Positions 27,701 to 35,375 of a stretch of DNA of 64,000 nt are shown one piece after another. Made by a program: the position numbers and the translations under genes. The DNA is taken from contig SVLO01000007.1 in assembly GCA_015067885.1 (NCBI GenBank), positions 1-64,000 of the forward strand. The letters are read 5' to 3'. The stretch's first letter is position 1. Every line of letters starts with the position of its first letter. This DNA comes from Oscillospiraceae bacterium (GTDB lineage: Bacteria > Bacillota > Clostridia > Oscillospirales > Oscillospiraceae). Under the pieces are notes generated by a model. That model worked only from the letters and a program-made list of their open reading frames with translations, did not search any database and was not told the DNA's origin.

Positions 27701-28894
27701 TTATCCGCTCATTCCATCATGCACCTTCATAATGACCTTCAGGCGCCGAGGAAGCTGCCTGCCCCTCAATTCCTCCAAATCGATAACCGCGATCCCCAAC
27801 TGAGCTGCGCGGTGGCGCGCGGCTGCGTTGCAGGGTTCGGTGGCAACAATGGCCGCCTTGGCACCTTTCCCCCCAAACCGATCCCGGAGGATGGCCAATT
27901 CGTTAAGAGCCTCTGTCCGAATTTCACTTGTCTTACAGCTGAGAAACAAGGGAATGACCCCCCGGGCGGCCATCACGTCGATCTCATTGGACACACTTGC
28001 GTGACCCAGCGTGTCGTCCCAGCGCACCACGGCACTGCTGATGACATCGTTGAAGATACCCGTATCCACACAGGCCTTGTAGGCGTACAGTTCCAACACG
28101 CTGCCCACATCCCGCAGCCACGCCCGGATGTTGGCGTCCCGAAAACGGAAAGAAACGGATCGTTCGGGTTCGATGATAAGTTCCGTAATAAACCCAATTC
28201 GGGCAAGGTCCTCCAACGCCGCCTCGTTGGCGGAATTCCTTTTGCCGCGCTCCCCCTTCACCGTGTAGGCACCCTCCACACGCAGCGGGGGCGTCTGCCC
28301 GTATTCCGCGTGGGAAATGCGCTGGATATAGGCAATTATATCCGGCCATTGGCGTCGAAAGCGCAAAAAGCAGGCGAAGAACGGCTCAAAATCCTCCATA
28401 TACCGGTCCAAAATGGCGTTGTCCACCCGCCCGGGCCCCAGCGTTCCCCCCGCCATGAGAAAAAACTCCTCCACAGAATAGGACAGGGTACACGGGAGGT
28501 CGTCCGCAAAGGGGGCACCGCTGATGTCGTAAAAGCGATTCTTTTTCCGGGAGTAGGTAAAGGCAGGGGCGCCGGTTTGGACGGAAAACATACCCGCGGC
28601 AAACAGGGCAGCATCACTGCCCCCGGTCACGTCCACCGCGCAGTCCGGGTATCTGGCACCGATGGCAAGCAGCTGATCGAGGATGCGGTCGGCCTTGAAC
28701 AGGCTGACCTCTGTAAAAATCAGCTCCGGCTCCCATCCCCGGCGCAGGAAAAAGGCCCGCAGCTTCTCCTGCCGGCTTCGGTTGCGCGCCAGCTCCCCCG
28801 GGCAGAGATAAATGACACGTTGCGGACGAAACATATCCGGCGCCAAAATGTTTTCTATGGCCCGCTCGTCATACAGTTCGATCAGGGTGTCCAC
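27701..28894 (-). CDS. Stand-alone CARF-DUF1887 protein (Card1/Can2-like nuclease family)
   Basis: 397 residues, GTG start 28894 after GGGGAGGAG (no in-frame ATG fits). N-terminal CARF-type Rossmann domain (about 1-140): the ligand loop is VDVTGGSD (residues 88-94). A linker/winged-helix region (about 200-265) joins it to a C-terminal PD-(D/E)xK-like nuclease domain: Glu269 in LELYAY, NEID at 303-306 and SCK at 319-321. In Card1/Can2 the CARF domain binds cyclic oligoadenylate and unleashes the nuclease. Here the acidic residue of (D/E)xK is Ser, and no CRISPR-Cas gene is in the window. Confidence 0.83.
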   Translation of the reverse strand: MDTLIELYDERAIENILAPDMFRPQRVIYLCPGELARNRSRQEKLRAFFLRRGWEPELIFTEVSLFKADRILDQLLAIGARYPDCAVDVTGGSDAALFAAGMFSVQTGAPAFTYSRKKNRFYDISGAPFADDLPCTLSYSVEEFFLMAGGTLGPGRVDNAILDRYMEDFEPFFACFLRFRRQWPDIIAYIQRISHAEYGQTPPLRVEGAYTVKGERGKRNSANEAALEDLARIGFITELIIEPERSVSFRFRDANIRAWLRDVGSVLELYAYKACVDTGIFNDVISSAVVRWDDTLGHASVSNEIDVMAARGVIPLFLSCKTSEIRTEALNELAILRDRFGGKGAKAAIVATEPCNAAARHRAAQLGIAVIDLEELRGRQLPRRLKVIMKVHDGMSG

Positions 28895-28929
28895 GAATCA
28901 TCTCTCCTCCCCTGTTCTTTGTTATATAT

Positions 28930-28958
28930 ATTATACCGATATATCCGGATAATTGCAA
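28930..28958 (-). promoter_or_regulatory. Promoter of the CARF-DUF1887 gene with palindrome in the spacer
   Basis: TTGCAA (28953-28958), 17-base spacer, TATAAT (28930-28935) on the minus strand. The spacer contains the perfect 10-base palindrome TATCCGGATA (28942-28951), a possible repressor site. Confidence 0.7.
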
Positions 28959-28970
28959 CGGCGTATCGCA

Positions 28971-29240
28971 CAGGGTTCCAGTCCCTGGGGCGTGCATAAC
29001 AAAAAGCCAGTATCCCGATGGGATACTGGCTTTTTGGCACGCCCGAAGCCGCGGCGAAGCAAAATGTGCCGGGGACACGTTTTGCCGCTGCGGACTTCGC
29101 GGCGCAGGACATGCCACCGGCATGTCCTGTGACCGCCGCTCACCCTCTCAGGGTTCGAGTCCCTTCGGGGAAAAGAAACAAAACAGCCGCCACCCGATGG
29201 GTGACGGCTGTTTTGGCACGCCCGAAGGGACTCGAACCCC
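28971..29240. repeat. Hairpin-rich stretch with tRNA-Arg-derived repeats
   Basis: The 319 bases between the CARF gene and tRNA-Arg hold no credible gene. They contain CAGGGTTCCAGTCCCTGGGG (28971-28990), resembling a T-arm. A hairpin with flanking A/T runs lies at 29001-29035. TTTTGGCACGCCCGAAG occurs at 29032-29048 and is repeated exactly at the tRNA 3' end (29211-29227). A perfect 11-bp hairpin occupies 29105-29129. GGGTTCGAGTCCCTTCGGG (29151-29169) is an exact inverted copy of the tRNA-Arg T-arm (29221-29239). The stretch looks like duplicated tRNA 3' ends joined to terminator hairpins. Confidence 0.7.
29176..29213 (-). terminator. Terminator of tRNA-Arg
   Basis: Stem AAACAGCCGCCACCC / GGGTGACGGCTGTTT directly after the CCA end, with TTTTGTTTC on the minus strand. 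Confidence 0.85.
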
Positions 29241-29289
29241 CAACTTTCAGAACCGGAATCTGACGCTCTATCCATTGAACTACGGACGC
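29214..29289 (-). tRNA. tRNA-Arg (anticodon CCG)
   Basis: 76 bases with encoded CCA. Acceptor GCGTCCG pairs with CGGGCGT (two G-U pairs), the D-stem is GTTC/GAGC, the anticodon stem is TCAGA/TCTGA with loop TTCCGGT (anticodon CCG, reading CGG), and the T-loop is TTCGAGT. All arms of the cloverleaf are present. Confidence 0.96.
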
Positions 29290-29306
29290 GTATCAACGAC
29301 CCTGTT

Positions 29307-29335
29307 ATTATAGCAAGGTCGTTTGAAAAAGTAAA
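29307..29335 (-). promoter_or_regulatory. Promoter of tRNA-Arg
   Basis: TTTACT (29330-29335), 17-base spacer, TATAAT (29307-29312) on the minus strand, 18 bases before the tRNA 5' end. Confidence 0.75.
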
Positions 29336-29377
29336 GAGAAAAATGCCGCCTTTGGTAAATTCATTCCCGGCAAGCGG

Positions 29378-29593
29378 TCACAGCACGAAATCTTCGTCCT
29401 TCAGGTTGGCAAACTCCGTCTTGGCGGGGCGGGGCGGGGTACGGCGCAGGGGGTCGTACTCAAAGGCCCGGCAATGGGACGTCACGTCCATCACGCCCTT
29501 TTTGGGGCAGACCACCTGCTGGTCATTGAGGTAATGACCCTTGGCGCAATAGGCACAACGAGGGTCAATTTTCTTTTGAAACAGCTTGGGCAT
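29378..29593 (-). CDS. Small Cys-containing protein of unknown function
   Basis: 71 residues, ATG 29593 after CAGGAGG. An N-terminal CAYC pair and later VVCPKKG and SHC residues make a possible zinc site; the C-terminal half is Pro- and charge-rich and probably unstructured. No known function. It follows the YlbJ-like gene by 30 bases on the same strand and may be its co-transcribed partner. Small clostridial proteins of this kind are conserved but uncharacterised; that conservation is an impression, not tested here. Confidence 0.72.
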   Translation of the reverse strand: MPKLFQKKIDPRCAYCAKGHYLNDQQVVCPKKGVMDVTSHCRAFEYDPLRRTPPRPAKTEFANLKDEDFVL

Positions 29594-29623
29594 ACAATTC
29601 CCTCCTGTAACAGACTGGGTATA

Positions 29624-30778
29624 TTATACCGCAACTTGCCGCCCTTTTCCACCCCTTTTTTTCCTATTTCTTCTCCCAAAAAGCGCCACGGCCAAAAAAC
29701 CCAGCCACAGCACCCACGCCGCCGCCATTGACACGGACAGCTTGGGGACAAGTCCGTTTTCCACCTGCGGCACCAGCCAGCCGGCAGCGGGCAGCGCGTT
29801 GGGGAACCATCTGACAAGCCCTACCGCAAACAGCGCCGACAGCGCACCATGCAACGCCTTGCCCGCCAAATACGTACCCACCCGCAGACCGCTGTCCATC
29901 AGAAAGCTCAGCACCTGACAGTGGACGCACAGCCCCGCCCATCCCAGCATGAAAGCCGCCATGGGCAGCCGCCCCGACCCGGCCAGACCACGGACACCGG
30001 AGGACACCTCCAACAGCCCCCGCAGCAGTTGGTACGCCTGCTGCGCATCCATCCCAAACCATGTCAGCGCCCGCGTGAGTGTTTCCAGCACACCGACCCG
30101 GGCCAGCAATCCCAATATGACCGAGAAGGTCATCACAAAGGCGCAAATGTTCAGCACTCCGGTCAGGGCGGAACGCACGCTGCGGGTAAACGCCAGCGCA
30201 AAGCTTACTCCGCCGCCGGCAGGGCGCAAATCCGGCTTACAGCGCTCCTCCACCCCACCGTAAAAGCGAAATAACACCCCAACGCATACCGACGCCGCCA
30301 CATGGACCAAATACAGCGCAAGACCGGCCCGGCCGCTGCCAAACACCCCCGCCCCCACCACACCAAGGATGAATGCCGGCCCGGAATTGTTGCAAAAGGC
30401 CAGCAGCCGTTCGGTCTCCGTTTGGGAACAGCACCCTTTCTGATACAGCTCAATGGCCGTGCGCGCCCCCACCGGGTAGCCGCCCACCAACCCAAGCACC
30501 AACGCCGTCGCTCCCGCCCCATTCACCCGAAACAGCGGCCACATGACCCGCTCCACCAGTCGTCCCAAATGTCTTGCAAGGCCCAGCTCCACTACCATGC
30601 CGGACAAAACGAAAAAGGGAAACAGGGACGGAACAATGGTTTCGGCACACAGGGAGATGCCTTGCTGTGCCGCCTGCATACTCTGCTGCGGACAGGCGAT
30701 CAGCACCGCCGCCGCGCACAACAGCACCACTGCATATACCAGCTCCCGACAGGCCGGTCGCAACAATCTCCGCAGCAT
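29624..30778 (-). CDS. YlbJ-like sporulation integral membrane protein (nucleoside-recognition domain)
   Basis: 384 residues with about nine membrane helices. Two Gate-type repeats are visible: AETIVPSLFPFFVLSGMVVELGL near the N-terminus with the downstream GLVGGYPVGARTAIELY, and FCNNSGPAFILGVVG. These match YlbJ/SpmA-like proteins needed for spore cortex formation in Bacillus. The ATG start at 30778 lacks a strong ribosome site (GGGGGTGTTATC). It supports the organism being a spore former, although family members also occur in non-sporulators. Confidence 0.8.
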   Translation of the reverse strand: MLRRLLRPACRELVYAVVLLCAAAVLIACPQQSMQAAQQGISLCAETIVPSLFPFFVLSGMVVELGLARHLGRLVERVMWPLFRVNGAGATALVLGLVGGYPVGARTAIELYQKGCCSQTETERLLAFCNNSGPAFILGVVGAGVFGSGRAGLALYLVHVAASVCVGVLFRFYGGVEERCKPDLRPAGGGVSFALAFTRSVRSALTGVLNICAFVMTFSVILGLLARVGVLETLTRALTWFGMDAQQAYQLLRGLLEVSSGVRGLAGSGRLPMAAFMLGWAGLCVHCQVLSFLMDSGLRVGTYLAGKALHGALSALFAVGLVRWFPNALPAAGWLVPQVENGLVPKLSVSMAAAWVLWLGFLAVALFGRRNRKKRGGKGRQVAV

Positions 30779-30811
30779 GATAACACCCCCAAAGCACTAT
30801 CCAAACAATAT

Positions 30812-30851
30812 GCGCCCCGGGCAGGAACTTGCCTGTCCGGGGCGCGTTTTG
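30812..30851. terminator. Hairpin downstream of the carboxypeptidase gene
   Basis: GCGCCCCGGGCAGGAA / GCCTGTCCGGGGCGC-type stem; TTTT is on the plus side, while the minus side has only a weak T-rich tail (ATATTGTTT). It sits between two minus-strand genes. Confidence 0.6.
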
Positions 30852-30865
30852 TCAGGGTTATGTAG

Positions 30866-32227
30866 TTATCTGCGGCGCCCCCGGTAATTGCGGCGACCGC
30901 TGTACCGTTTGGAGCCGTAACGATTGCGGCGGGACGGAGTCAAAATTTTGCGCAACACCAGCACCACAATGGCCACCACCGCCACAGCCGCCACGATGCG
31001 CACAATGGGATGACAGAGGAATTTTTTGATTTGGTTCAGGCGATAGAGCAGCGCAGAGCGCTCCACCGTACGGACCGCCACCAGGTTGACCGCACCAAGG
31101 GTCTCCCCCTCATAGGTCAGCACCAGCTTGCCAAGCACCTGTCCCTCTTCCACCGGGGCGTCAACGCTGTCGCTGTCCAGTTGGATCGTCCTGACCACCT
31201 TGTCCGTATCCATATCGTTGGGCAGTGTCCGCTCCAACTGCGCCTCGGGGCGGACCAGCACGTGTTCGGTGGCGGACAGGGTCACGCCCACCTGAGCAAT
31301 GGGGGTGACCGTGTCCACGATTTCCCGGCGGCTGAAGTTGTTAAAGCCCCAATCAAGCAGTTGGCGGCTTTCCGAGAATTGGCGGCGATCGTTTTTCCCG
31401 TTGTCCAGGGGAACCATGGGTGCCTCCAGCACCACGCAGATCAGATATTGTTCCTCGTCCTGGGCCGCGGACAGCAGACAGTAATTATTCCCGCTGGCCG
31501 TGCCGGTCTTGATACCGATGGCCTTGCTGTAGAGATAGTCCGAACCAAAATGCCAATTGGACAGCAGGGCGTTGGTGTTGTATATTTTTCTGCTTTCGGT
31601 CTCACCGCTCCCATCACTTTTGGGGATGGCGGGCATGGTATATTGCTTGGTCGCCACGATGGTGCGGAAGGTTTCATGCTCCATGGCCTTGCGGGCGATC
31701 AGATACATATCGCGAGCGGTGGAGTAGTGTCCCTCAACCGGCATACCGTGTGGATTTACGAAATTCGTGTTGGTGCAGCCCAGCTCCGCGGCCTTGGCAT
31801 TCATCCGTGCGGCAAAGGTCTCCTCATCCTCATCCACCGTCCGGGCCAAAATGCTGGCCGCGTCATTGGCGGAGGACACCATCATACAGTACAGCAGATC
31901 CTCCACACGCAGCTTATCCCCGACCTCAAAGCCGTAATAAGACCCCTGGTGATAGACGCTTCGGACGGTGATCTCCTGACTCATACTCAATTGCCCCGCG
32001 TCCACCGCCTCCAGCACCAGCATGGCGGTCATCACCTTGGTCAGGCTGGCCGGTTCCAATCGCGTATCGGCATTCTTCTCGTACAGCACCTGATCGTATT
32101 TCGCATCCATCAGCAGCGCCGCCTTGGCAGACAGCTCCGGCTGCTCCAGCGCCATGGCCGCGGGACACAGCGCCGCCAGTGCCACAATCAACGATAAAAT
32201 CGCAGCAAAAAAACGACATTTTCTCAT
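30866..32227 (-). CDS. D-alanyl-D-alanine carboxypeptidase (PBP5/DacF type)
   Basis: 453 residues. Signal peptide (about 1-26, ending CPAAMA). Penicillin-binding motifs: SLTK (Ser61-Lys64), SAN (119-121) and KTG in GIKTGTASG. After the peptidase domain comes the PBP5-like beta domain (about 290-390), then one membrane helix (VRIVAAVAVVAIVVLVL) and an unusual very basic tail rich in Arg, Tyr and Gly (NRYGSKRYSGRRNYRGRRR). It trims pentapeptide side chains outside the cell. Start ATG 32227; own promoter upstream. Confidence 0.95.
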   Translation of the reverse strand: MRKCRFFAAILSLIVALAALCPAAMALEQPELSAKAALLMDAKYDQVLYEKNADTRLEPASLTKVMTAMLVLEAVDAGQLSMSQEITVRSVYHQGSYYGFEVGDKLRVEDLLYCMMVSSANDAASILARTVDEDEETFAARMNAKAAELGCTNTNFVNPHGMPVEGHYSTARDMYLIARKAMEHETFRTIVATKQYTMPAIPKSDGSGETESRKIYNTNALLSNWHFGSDYLYSKAIGIKTGTASGNNYCLLSAAQDEEQYLICVVLEAPMVPLDNGKNDRRQFSESRQLLDWGFNNFSRREIVDTVTPIAQVGVTLSATEHVLVRPEAQLERTLPNDMDTDKVVRTIQLDSDSVDAPVEEGQVLGKLVLTYEGETLGAVNLVAVRTVERSALLYRLNQIKKFLCHPIVRIVAAVAVVAIVVLVLRKILTPSRRNRYGSKRYSGRRNYRGRRR

Positions 32228-32271
32228 AGGAAAAACCTCAAATCTATGATAAACTCCAAGAAGATGTATTT

Positions 32272-32300
32272 ATTATAGCAGATGAACCCATCTCTTGCAA
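32272..32300 (-). promoter_or_regulatory. Promoter of the carboxypeptidase gene
   Basis: TTGCAA (32295-32300), 17-base spacer, TATAAT (32272-32277) on the minus strand, 45 bases before the start. Confidence 0.75.
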
Positions 32301-32333
32301 TGGGTAATGTCACAGACGTCGGGAGGGAGCAAA

Positions 32334-32717
32334 ATGAAACGGCTGTCGGTCTACGAATGGGTGGTGAGCGCACTGTGCATGATCTGTTTGGTGCTGTGTA
32401 TCGGCTGGCTGTTTCTCCACCGCACGGCACCTGCCGGTTGGTGGGTACGGACCGAACGCAACGACCCCTACATCGCAAACCGTCCGGACGCCGGGTTCAA
32501 CGCGGACGGCCTGCTTCCGGGGGAGGTAATCGATCTGAATACCGCCACCCGCTCCGACCTGCTGCGCCTGCCCAACATTGGCGCCGTCCGCGCCGACGCC
32601 ATACTGGCCTATCGCGGGACCCAGGGGGCCTTCACCTGTGTGGACGAGCTTGCCAATGTTTCCGGCATCGGCCCCACCACTTTGGAACAGCTGCGCCCAT
32701 ACCTGTCTGCGGGATAA
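32334..32717 (+). CDS. ComEA-like helix-hairpin-helix protein, membrane-anchored
   Basis: 127 residues from ATG 32334, preceded by GGGAGGGAG. One N-terminal membrane anchor (about 10-30), a 30-residue linker, then two helix-hairpin-helix motifs: DLNTATRSDLLRLPNIGAVRA and ELANVSGIGPTTLEQLRPYL. This is the architecture of ComEA, the membrane DNA receptor for natural transformation, but shorter and without the SLBB domain of the classical protein. No other com genes are near. Confidence 0.85.
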   Translation: MKRLSVYEWVVSALCMICLVLCIGWLFLHRTAPAGWWVRTERNDPYIANRPDAGFNADGLLPGEVIDLNTATRSDLLRLPNIGAVRADAILAYRGTQGAFTCVDELANVSGIGPTTLEQLRPYLSAG

Positions 32718-32747
32718 TCTTGTTCCTTCGATGTGCCGTGGGTGTAT

Positions 32748-32775
32748 GGACTTTTCGCGCGATCCGTGTTATAAT
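32748..32775 (+). promoter_or_regulatory. Promoter of the tagA-like/tmk operon
   Basis: TGGACT (32748-32753), 16-base spacer, extended TGTTATAAT with TATAAT at 32770-32775. Confidence 0.6.
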
Positions 32776-32818
32776 GTAATGGATGTGTACGTCACCTCAT
32801 GTTGGGAGGCAGATTTGA

Positions 32819-33556
32819 TTGAAAATCAATGTTTTGGGCATAAATTTTGATGCACTGGACCCCAAGCAGGCTTTGGAATGTGGCGCTTCTCTGCTGGAGC
32901 AGACCGGCTTTCACTATGTCGTTACCCCCAATCCCGAATTTATCCTGGCCGCCGAGAAGGACGAGGAGTTCCGGCAGGTGCTTAACCACGCCGATTTGGT
33001 CCTGCCCGACGGCATCGGCGTCGTCTACTCCGCCAAGCTGTTGGGTACTCCTCTGAAGGGCCGCGTACCCGGTGTGGAGTTTGCCGAGGGTATGCTGGCC
33101 GAGCTGGACCGCCGCGGCGGCCGCCTGTTCCTGCTGGGCGCCAAGCCCGGCGTGGCGGAGCAGGCCGGTGCCAACATCTGCGCCAAATACCCCAATTTGG
33201 TGCTGTGCGGCACGCACGACGGTTATTTCAAAGAGGACAAGCCTGTGGTGGACCTGATCGCGCAGGCCCGGCCCGACCTGCTGTTTGTCTGTCTGGGCGC
33301 CCCCCGGCAGGAGAAGTGGATGGCCCAATTCGGTCCCGCCACCGGCGCCAAACTGGCCGCCGGCCTGGGCGGCTCTCTGGACGTGTTCGCCGGCACGGTG
33401 CAGCGCGCCCCGAAGATTTGGCAGAAGCTGAATTTGGAGTGGGCCTATCGTCTTATGAAAGAGCCGAAACGAATCGACCGTATGGCAAAGCTGCCTCTGG
33501 TGCTGTTCAAGGCCATCGGGGTTCGCCTGTCCGGCGGCAGGAAGGAGGATGCGTGA
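32819..33556 (+). CDS. WecG/TagA/CpsF-family glycosyltransferase
   Basis: 245 residues with a TTG start (32819) nine bases after GGGAGG; no ATG fits. Family motifs TPNPEFILAAEKDEEF, DGIGVVYSAKLLG, RVPGVEFAEGM and FVCLGAPRQEKWM, plus GLGGSLDVFAG, identify the GT26 fold, which adds N-acetylmannosamine to undecaprenyl-PP-GlcNAc in teichoic-acid linkage-unit synthesis. Length is usual. Stop overlaps the tmk start (TGATG). Confidence 0.9.
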   Translation: MKINVLGINFDALDPKQALECGASLLEQTGFHYVVTPNPEFILAAEKDEEFRQVLNHADLVLPDGIGVVYSAKLLGTPLKGRVPGVEFAEGMLAELDRRGGRLFLLGAKPGVAEQAGANICAKYPNLVLCGTHDGYFKEDKPVVDLIAQARPDLLFVCLGAPRQEKWMAQFGPATGAKLAAGLGGSLDVFAGTVQRAPKIWQKLNLEWAYRLMKEPKRIDRMAKLPLVLFKAIGVRLSGGRKEDA

Positions 33557-34221
33557 TGGCCGGTAAACTGATCGTATTTGAGGGGACGGACGGCTCCGGC
33601 AAGTCCACCCAGTTCAAGGCACTGTGCCAGCGCCTTTCCGACGACGGCACCGCCTTCGAGCGGCTGGTCTTCCCCCAGTATAAAGAGCCTTCCTCCGCCC
33701 TGATCCGTATGTATCTGGCCGGTGAGTTCGGCTCCCGTCCCGGCGATGTGAACCCCTACGCCGCCTCCGCCTTCTACGCGGTGGACCGTTACGCTTCCAT
33801 GAAAAAGGTTTGGGGTGAACAGTATGAACAGGGCGGCTTGATCCTGGCAGACCGCTACACCACCTCCAACGCCGTGCATCAGTCCTGCAAGCTGCCTGAG
33901 GGCGAGCGGGCGGATTTCTGCCGCTGGCTGGACGAGTTCGAGCATGACAGGCTGGAACTGCCCCGTCCCGACCTTGTCCTCTATTTGGATATGCCCACGG
34001 AAATGGCGGTGAAGCTGCTGCGCAGCCGGGAACAGGCCACCAACACCCAGGCCGACATTCACGAGGTAGACTCCAATTACCTCTCCACCTGCCGTGCCGC
34101 CGCTTTGCAGGCGGCCCAGGTGCTTGGCTGGACGGTAATTCCCTGTGTCAAGGATGGCGTCCTGCGCTCCATTGAGGACATTCACAGCGAGATTTGGTCC
34201 CTGGTCCAGCGCGTGCTGTAA
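33556..34221 (+). CDS. tmk: Thymidylate kinase family protein
   Basis: 221 residues from ATG 33556, which overlaps the stop of the preceding gene and follows GGAGGATGC; the open frame extends upstream but only inside that gene. P-loop EGTDGSGKST, DRYTTSNAVHQ (substrate-binding DR) and the LID region with Arg residues (RSREQATNTQADIHE). It makes dTDP from dTMP. The LID is diverged from classical Tmk, so another nucleoside monophosphate kinase activity is not excluded. Confidence 0.88.
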   Translation: MAGKLIVFEGTDGSGKSTQFKALCQRLSDDGTAFERLVFPQYKEPSSALIRMYLAGEFGSRPGDVNPYAASAFYAVDRYASMKKVWGEQYEQGGLILADRYTTSNAVHQSCKLPEGERADFCRWLDEFEHDRLELPRPDLVLYLDMPTEMAVKLLRSREQATNTQADIHEVDSNYLSTCRAAALQAAQVLGWTVIPCVKDGVLRSIEDIHSEIWSLVQRVL

Positions 34222-34258
34222 TTATCTCATATCTTTTATCTCATAATCGGAGGTCACT

Positions 34259-34804
34259 ATGGTTTGTTTTCTGCTTGGAACCGGCTTTGAAGAAGCCGAA
34301 GCCCTCGTCCCCGTCGACCTGCTGCGCCGGGCCGATATTCCGGTCTGCCTGGCCGGCGTGGACGGCAGCGCGATCTCCGGCGCCCACGGTATCACCGTCA
34401 GCGCCGATCGTCCCGTGTCCGATGTTAAGCGTGAGGAGTTGGAACTGGTGGTACTGCCCGGTGGTTTGGGTGGCGTTGCCGCCATCCGGTCCAGCGCCGA
34501 GGCCATGGACCTGATCCGCTGGGCTCACGAGCATGGTGTGCGCCTTGCCGCCATCTGCGCCGCCCCCACCATCCTGTCCGATCTGGGTTATTTGGACGGC
34601 AAGCAGGCTGTATGCTACCCCTCTATGCTGGACAAACTCACCACCGCCCACACCACCCACGGTCAAAGCGTGGTGGAGGACGGTTCCATCATCACCGCCA
34701 ACGCCGCCGGCAGCGCCTTTGAGTTTGGTTTCAAGCTGATTGAAGCCCTGCGCGGTGCCGAGGCCGCCAACAAAGTCAGCCGTGCCATCTACTTCCATCG
34801 CTGA
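34259..34804 (+). CDS. DJ-1/PfpI (ThiJ, YajL-like) family protein
   Basis: 181 residues, ATG 34259 after CGGAGG. The flavodoxin-like fold has the nucleophile elbow LAAICAAPTIL with the conserved Cys, the N-terminal Glu in GFEEAEALVP and the motif ANAAGSAFEFGFKLIEAL. DJ-1/YajL proteins act as deglycase/chaperone-like stress proteins. Position downstream of tmk and just before the folate gene suggests one transcript. Confidence 0.92.
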   Translation: MVCFLLGTGFEEAEALVPVDLLRRADIPVCLAGVDGSAISGAHGITVSADRPVSDVKREELELVVLPGGLGGVAAIRSSAEAMDLIRWAHEHGVRLAAICAAPTILSDLGYLDGKQAVCYPSMLDKLTTAHTTHGQSVVEDGSIITANAAGSAFEFGFKLIEALRGAEAANKVSRAIYFHR

Positions 34805-35342
34805 GCGCAAGGTGGCGCTGCGCCGGGACATTCGCGCCCGGTTGTCCGCCATGCCGGAGCAGGTCCGTCTTGGTGAGGACGAAGCGCTGTTTGCCGCCTT
34901 TCTCGCCCTGCCTCAGGTACAGCGGGCCGGAACCCTGTTTTTATTCTACGGCGTTGGCACAGAACCCCGCACCGGTCCGCTGATCGACCGGCTGCTGGCT
35001 TTGGGCAAGCGCGTTGCCCTGCCCCGTATGCTGCCGGAACACGGTATGGACGTGCTGGTCCACGACCCTGACCACCCCCTTGTGCAAAACCGATTCGGCC
35101 TGTGGGAACCGGAGGCCGCCTGTACCGCCCTGTCGCCGGAAGAGATCGATGTGGCATTGGTCCCCGCCTTGTGCTATGATAGACAAAACTACCGGCTCGG
35201 CATGGGCGGCGGATACTATGACCGCTGGCTGGAACATTACCACGGCACCACTGTGGGCCTTTGCCGGGCCTCGCTGCTGGCTGACCGCTTGCCCACGGAG
35301 CCGCATGATCGCCCGGTGGATCTGGTCGTCACAGACAAATGA
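34782..35342 (+). CDS. 5-formyltetrahydrofolate cyclo-ligase family protein
   Basis: About 186 residues. The start is uncertain: GTG 34782 overlaps the DJ-1 gene by 23 bases, GTG 34812 would remove ten residues, and neither has a good ribosome site. Family marks are KVALRRDIRARL at the N-terminus, the ATP/substrate loop GLWEPEA and the signature GMGGGYYDRWL. It converts 5-formyl-THF to 5,10-methenyl-THF with ATP. Confidence 0.88.
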   Translation: MPSTSIAERKVALRRDIRARLSAMPEQVRLGEDEALFAAFLALPQVQRAGTLFLFYGVGTEPRTGPLIDRLLALGKRVALPRMLPEHGMDVLVHDPDHPLVQNRFGLWEPEAACTALSPEEIDVALVPALCYDRQNYRLGMGGGYYDRWLEHYHGTTVGLCRASLLADRLPTEPHDRPVDLVVTDK

Positions 35343-35344
35343 AA

Positions 35345-35371
35345 CGGGCGGAGCCGAAGCCCCGCCCATCT
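35345..35371 (-). terminator. Terminator of the small Cys/Gly-rich gene
   Basis: GGGCGGGG CTTCGG CTCCGCCC on the minus strand, then GTTTCATTT. It may also fold at the end of the plus-strand folate gene. Confidence 0.65.
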
Positions 35372-35375
35372 CCGT

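Noticed and set aside
28931-29313. Open frames across the tRNA-Arg region on both strands
   Set aside because: They translate the tRNA and its repeated T-arm pieces (phrases such as GLEPPTFR are typical of translated tRNA), not a protein.
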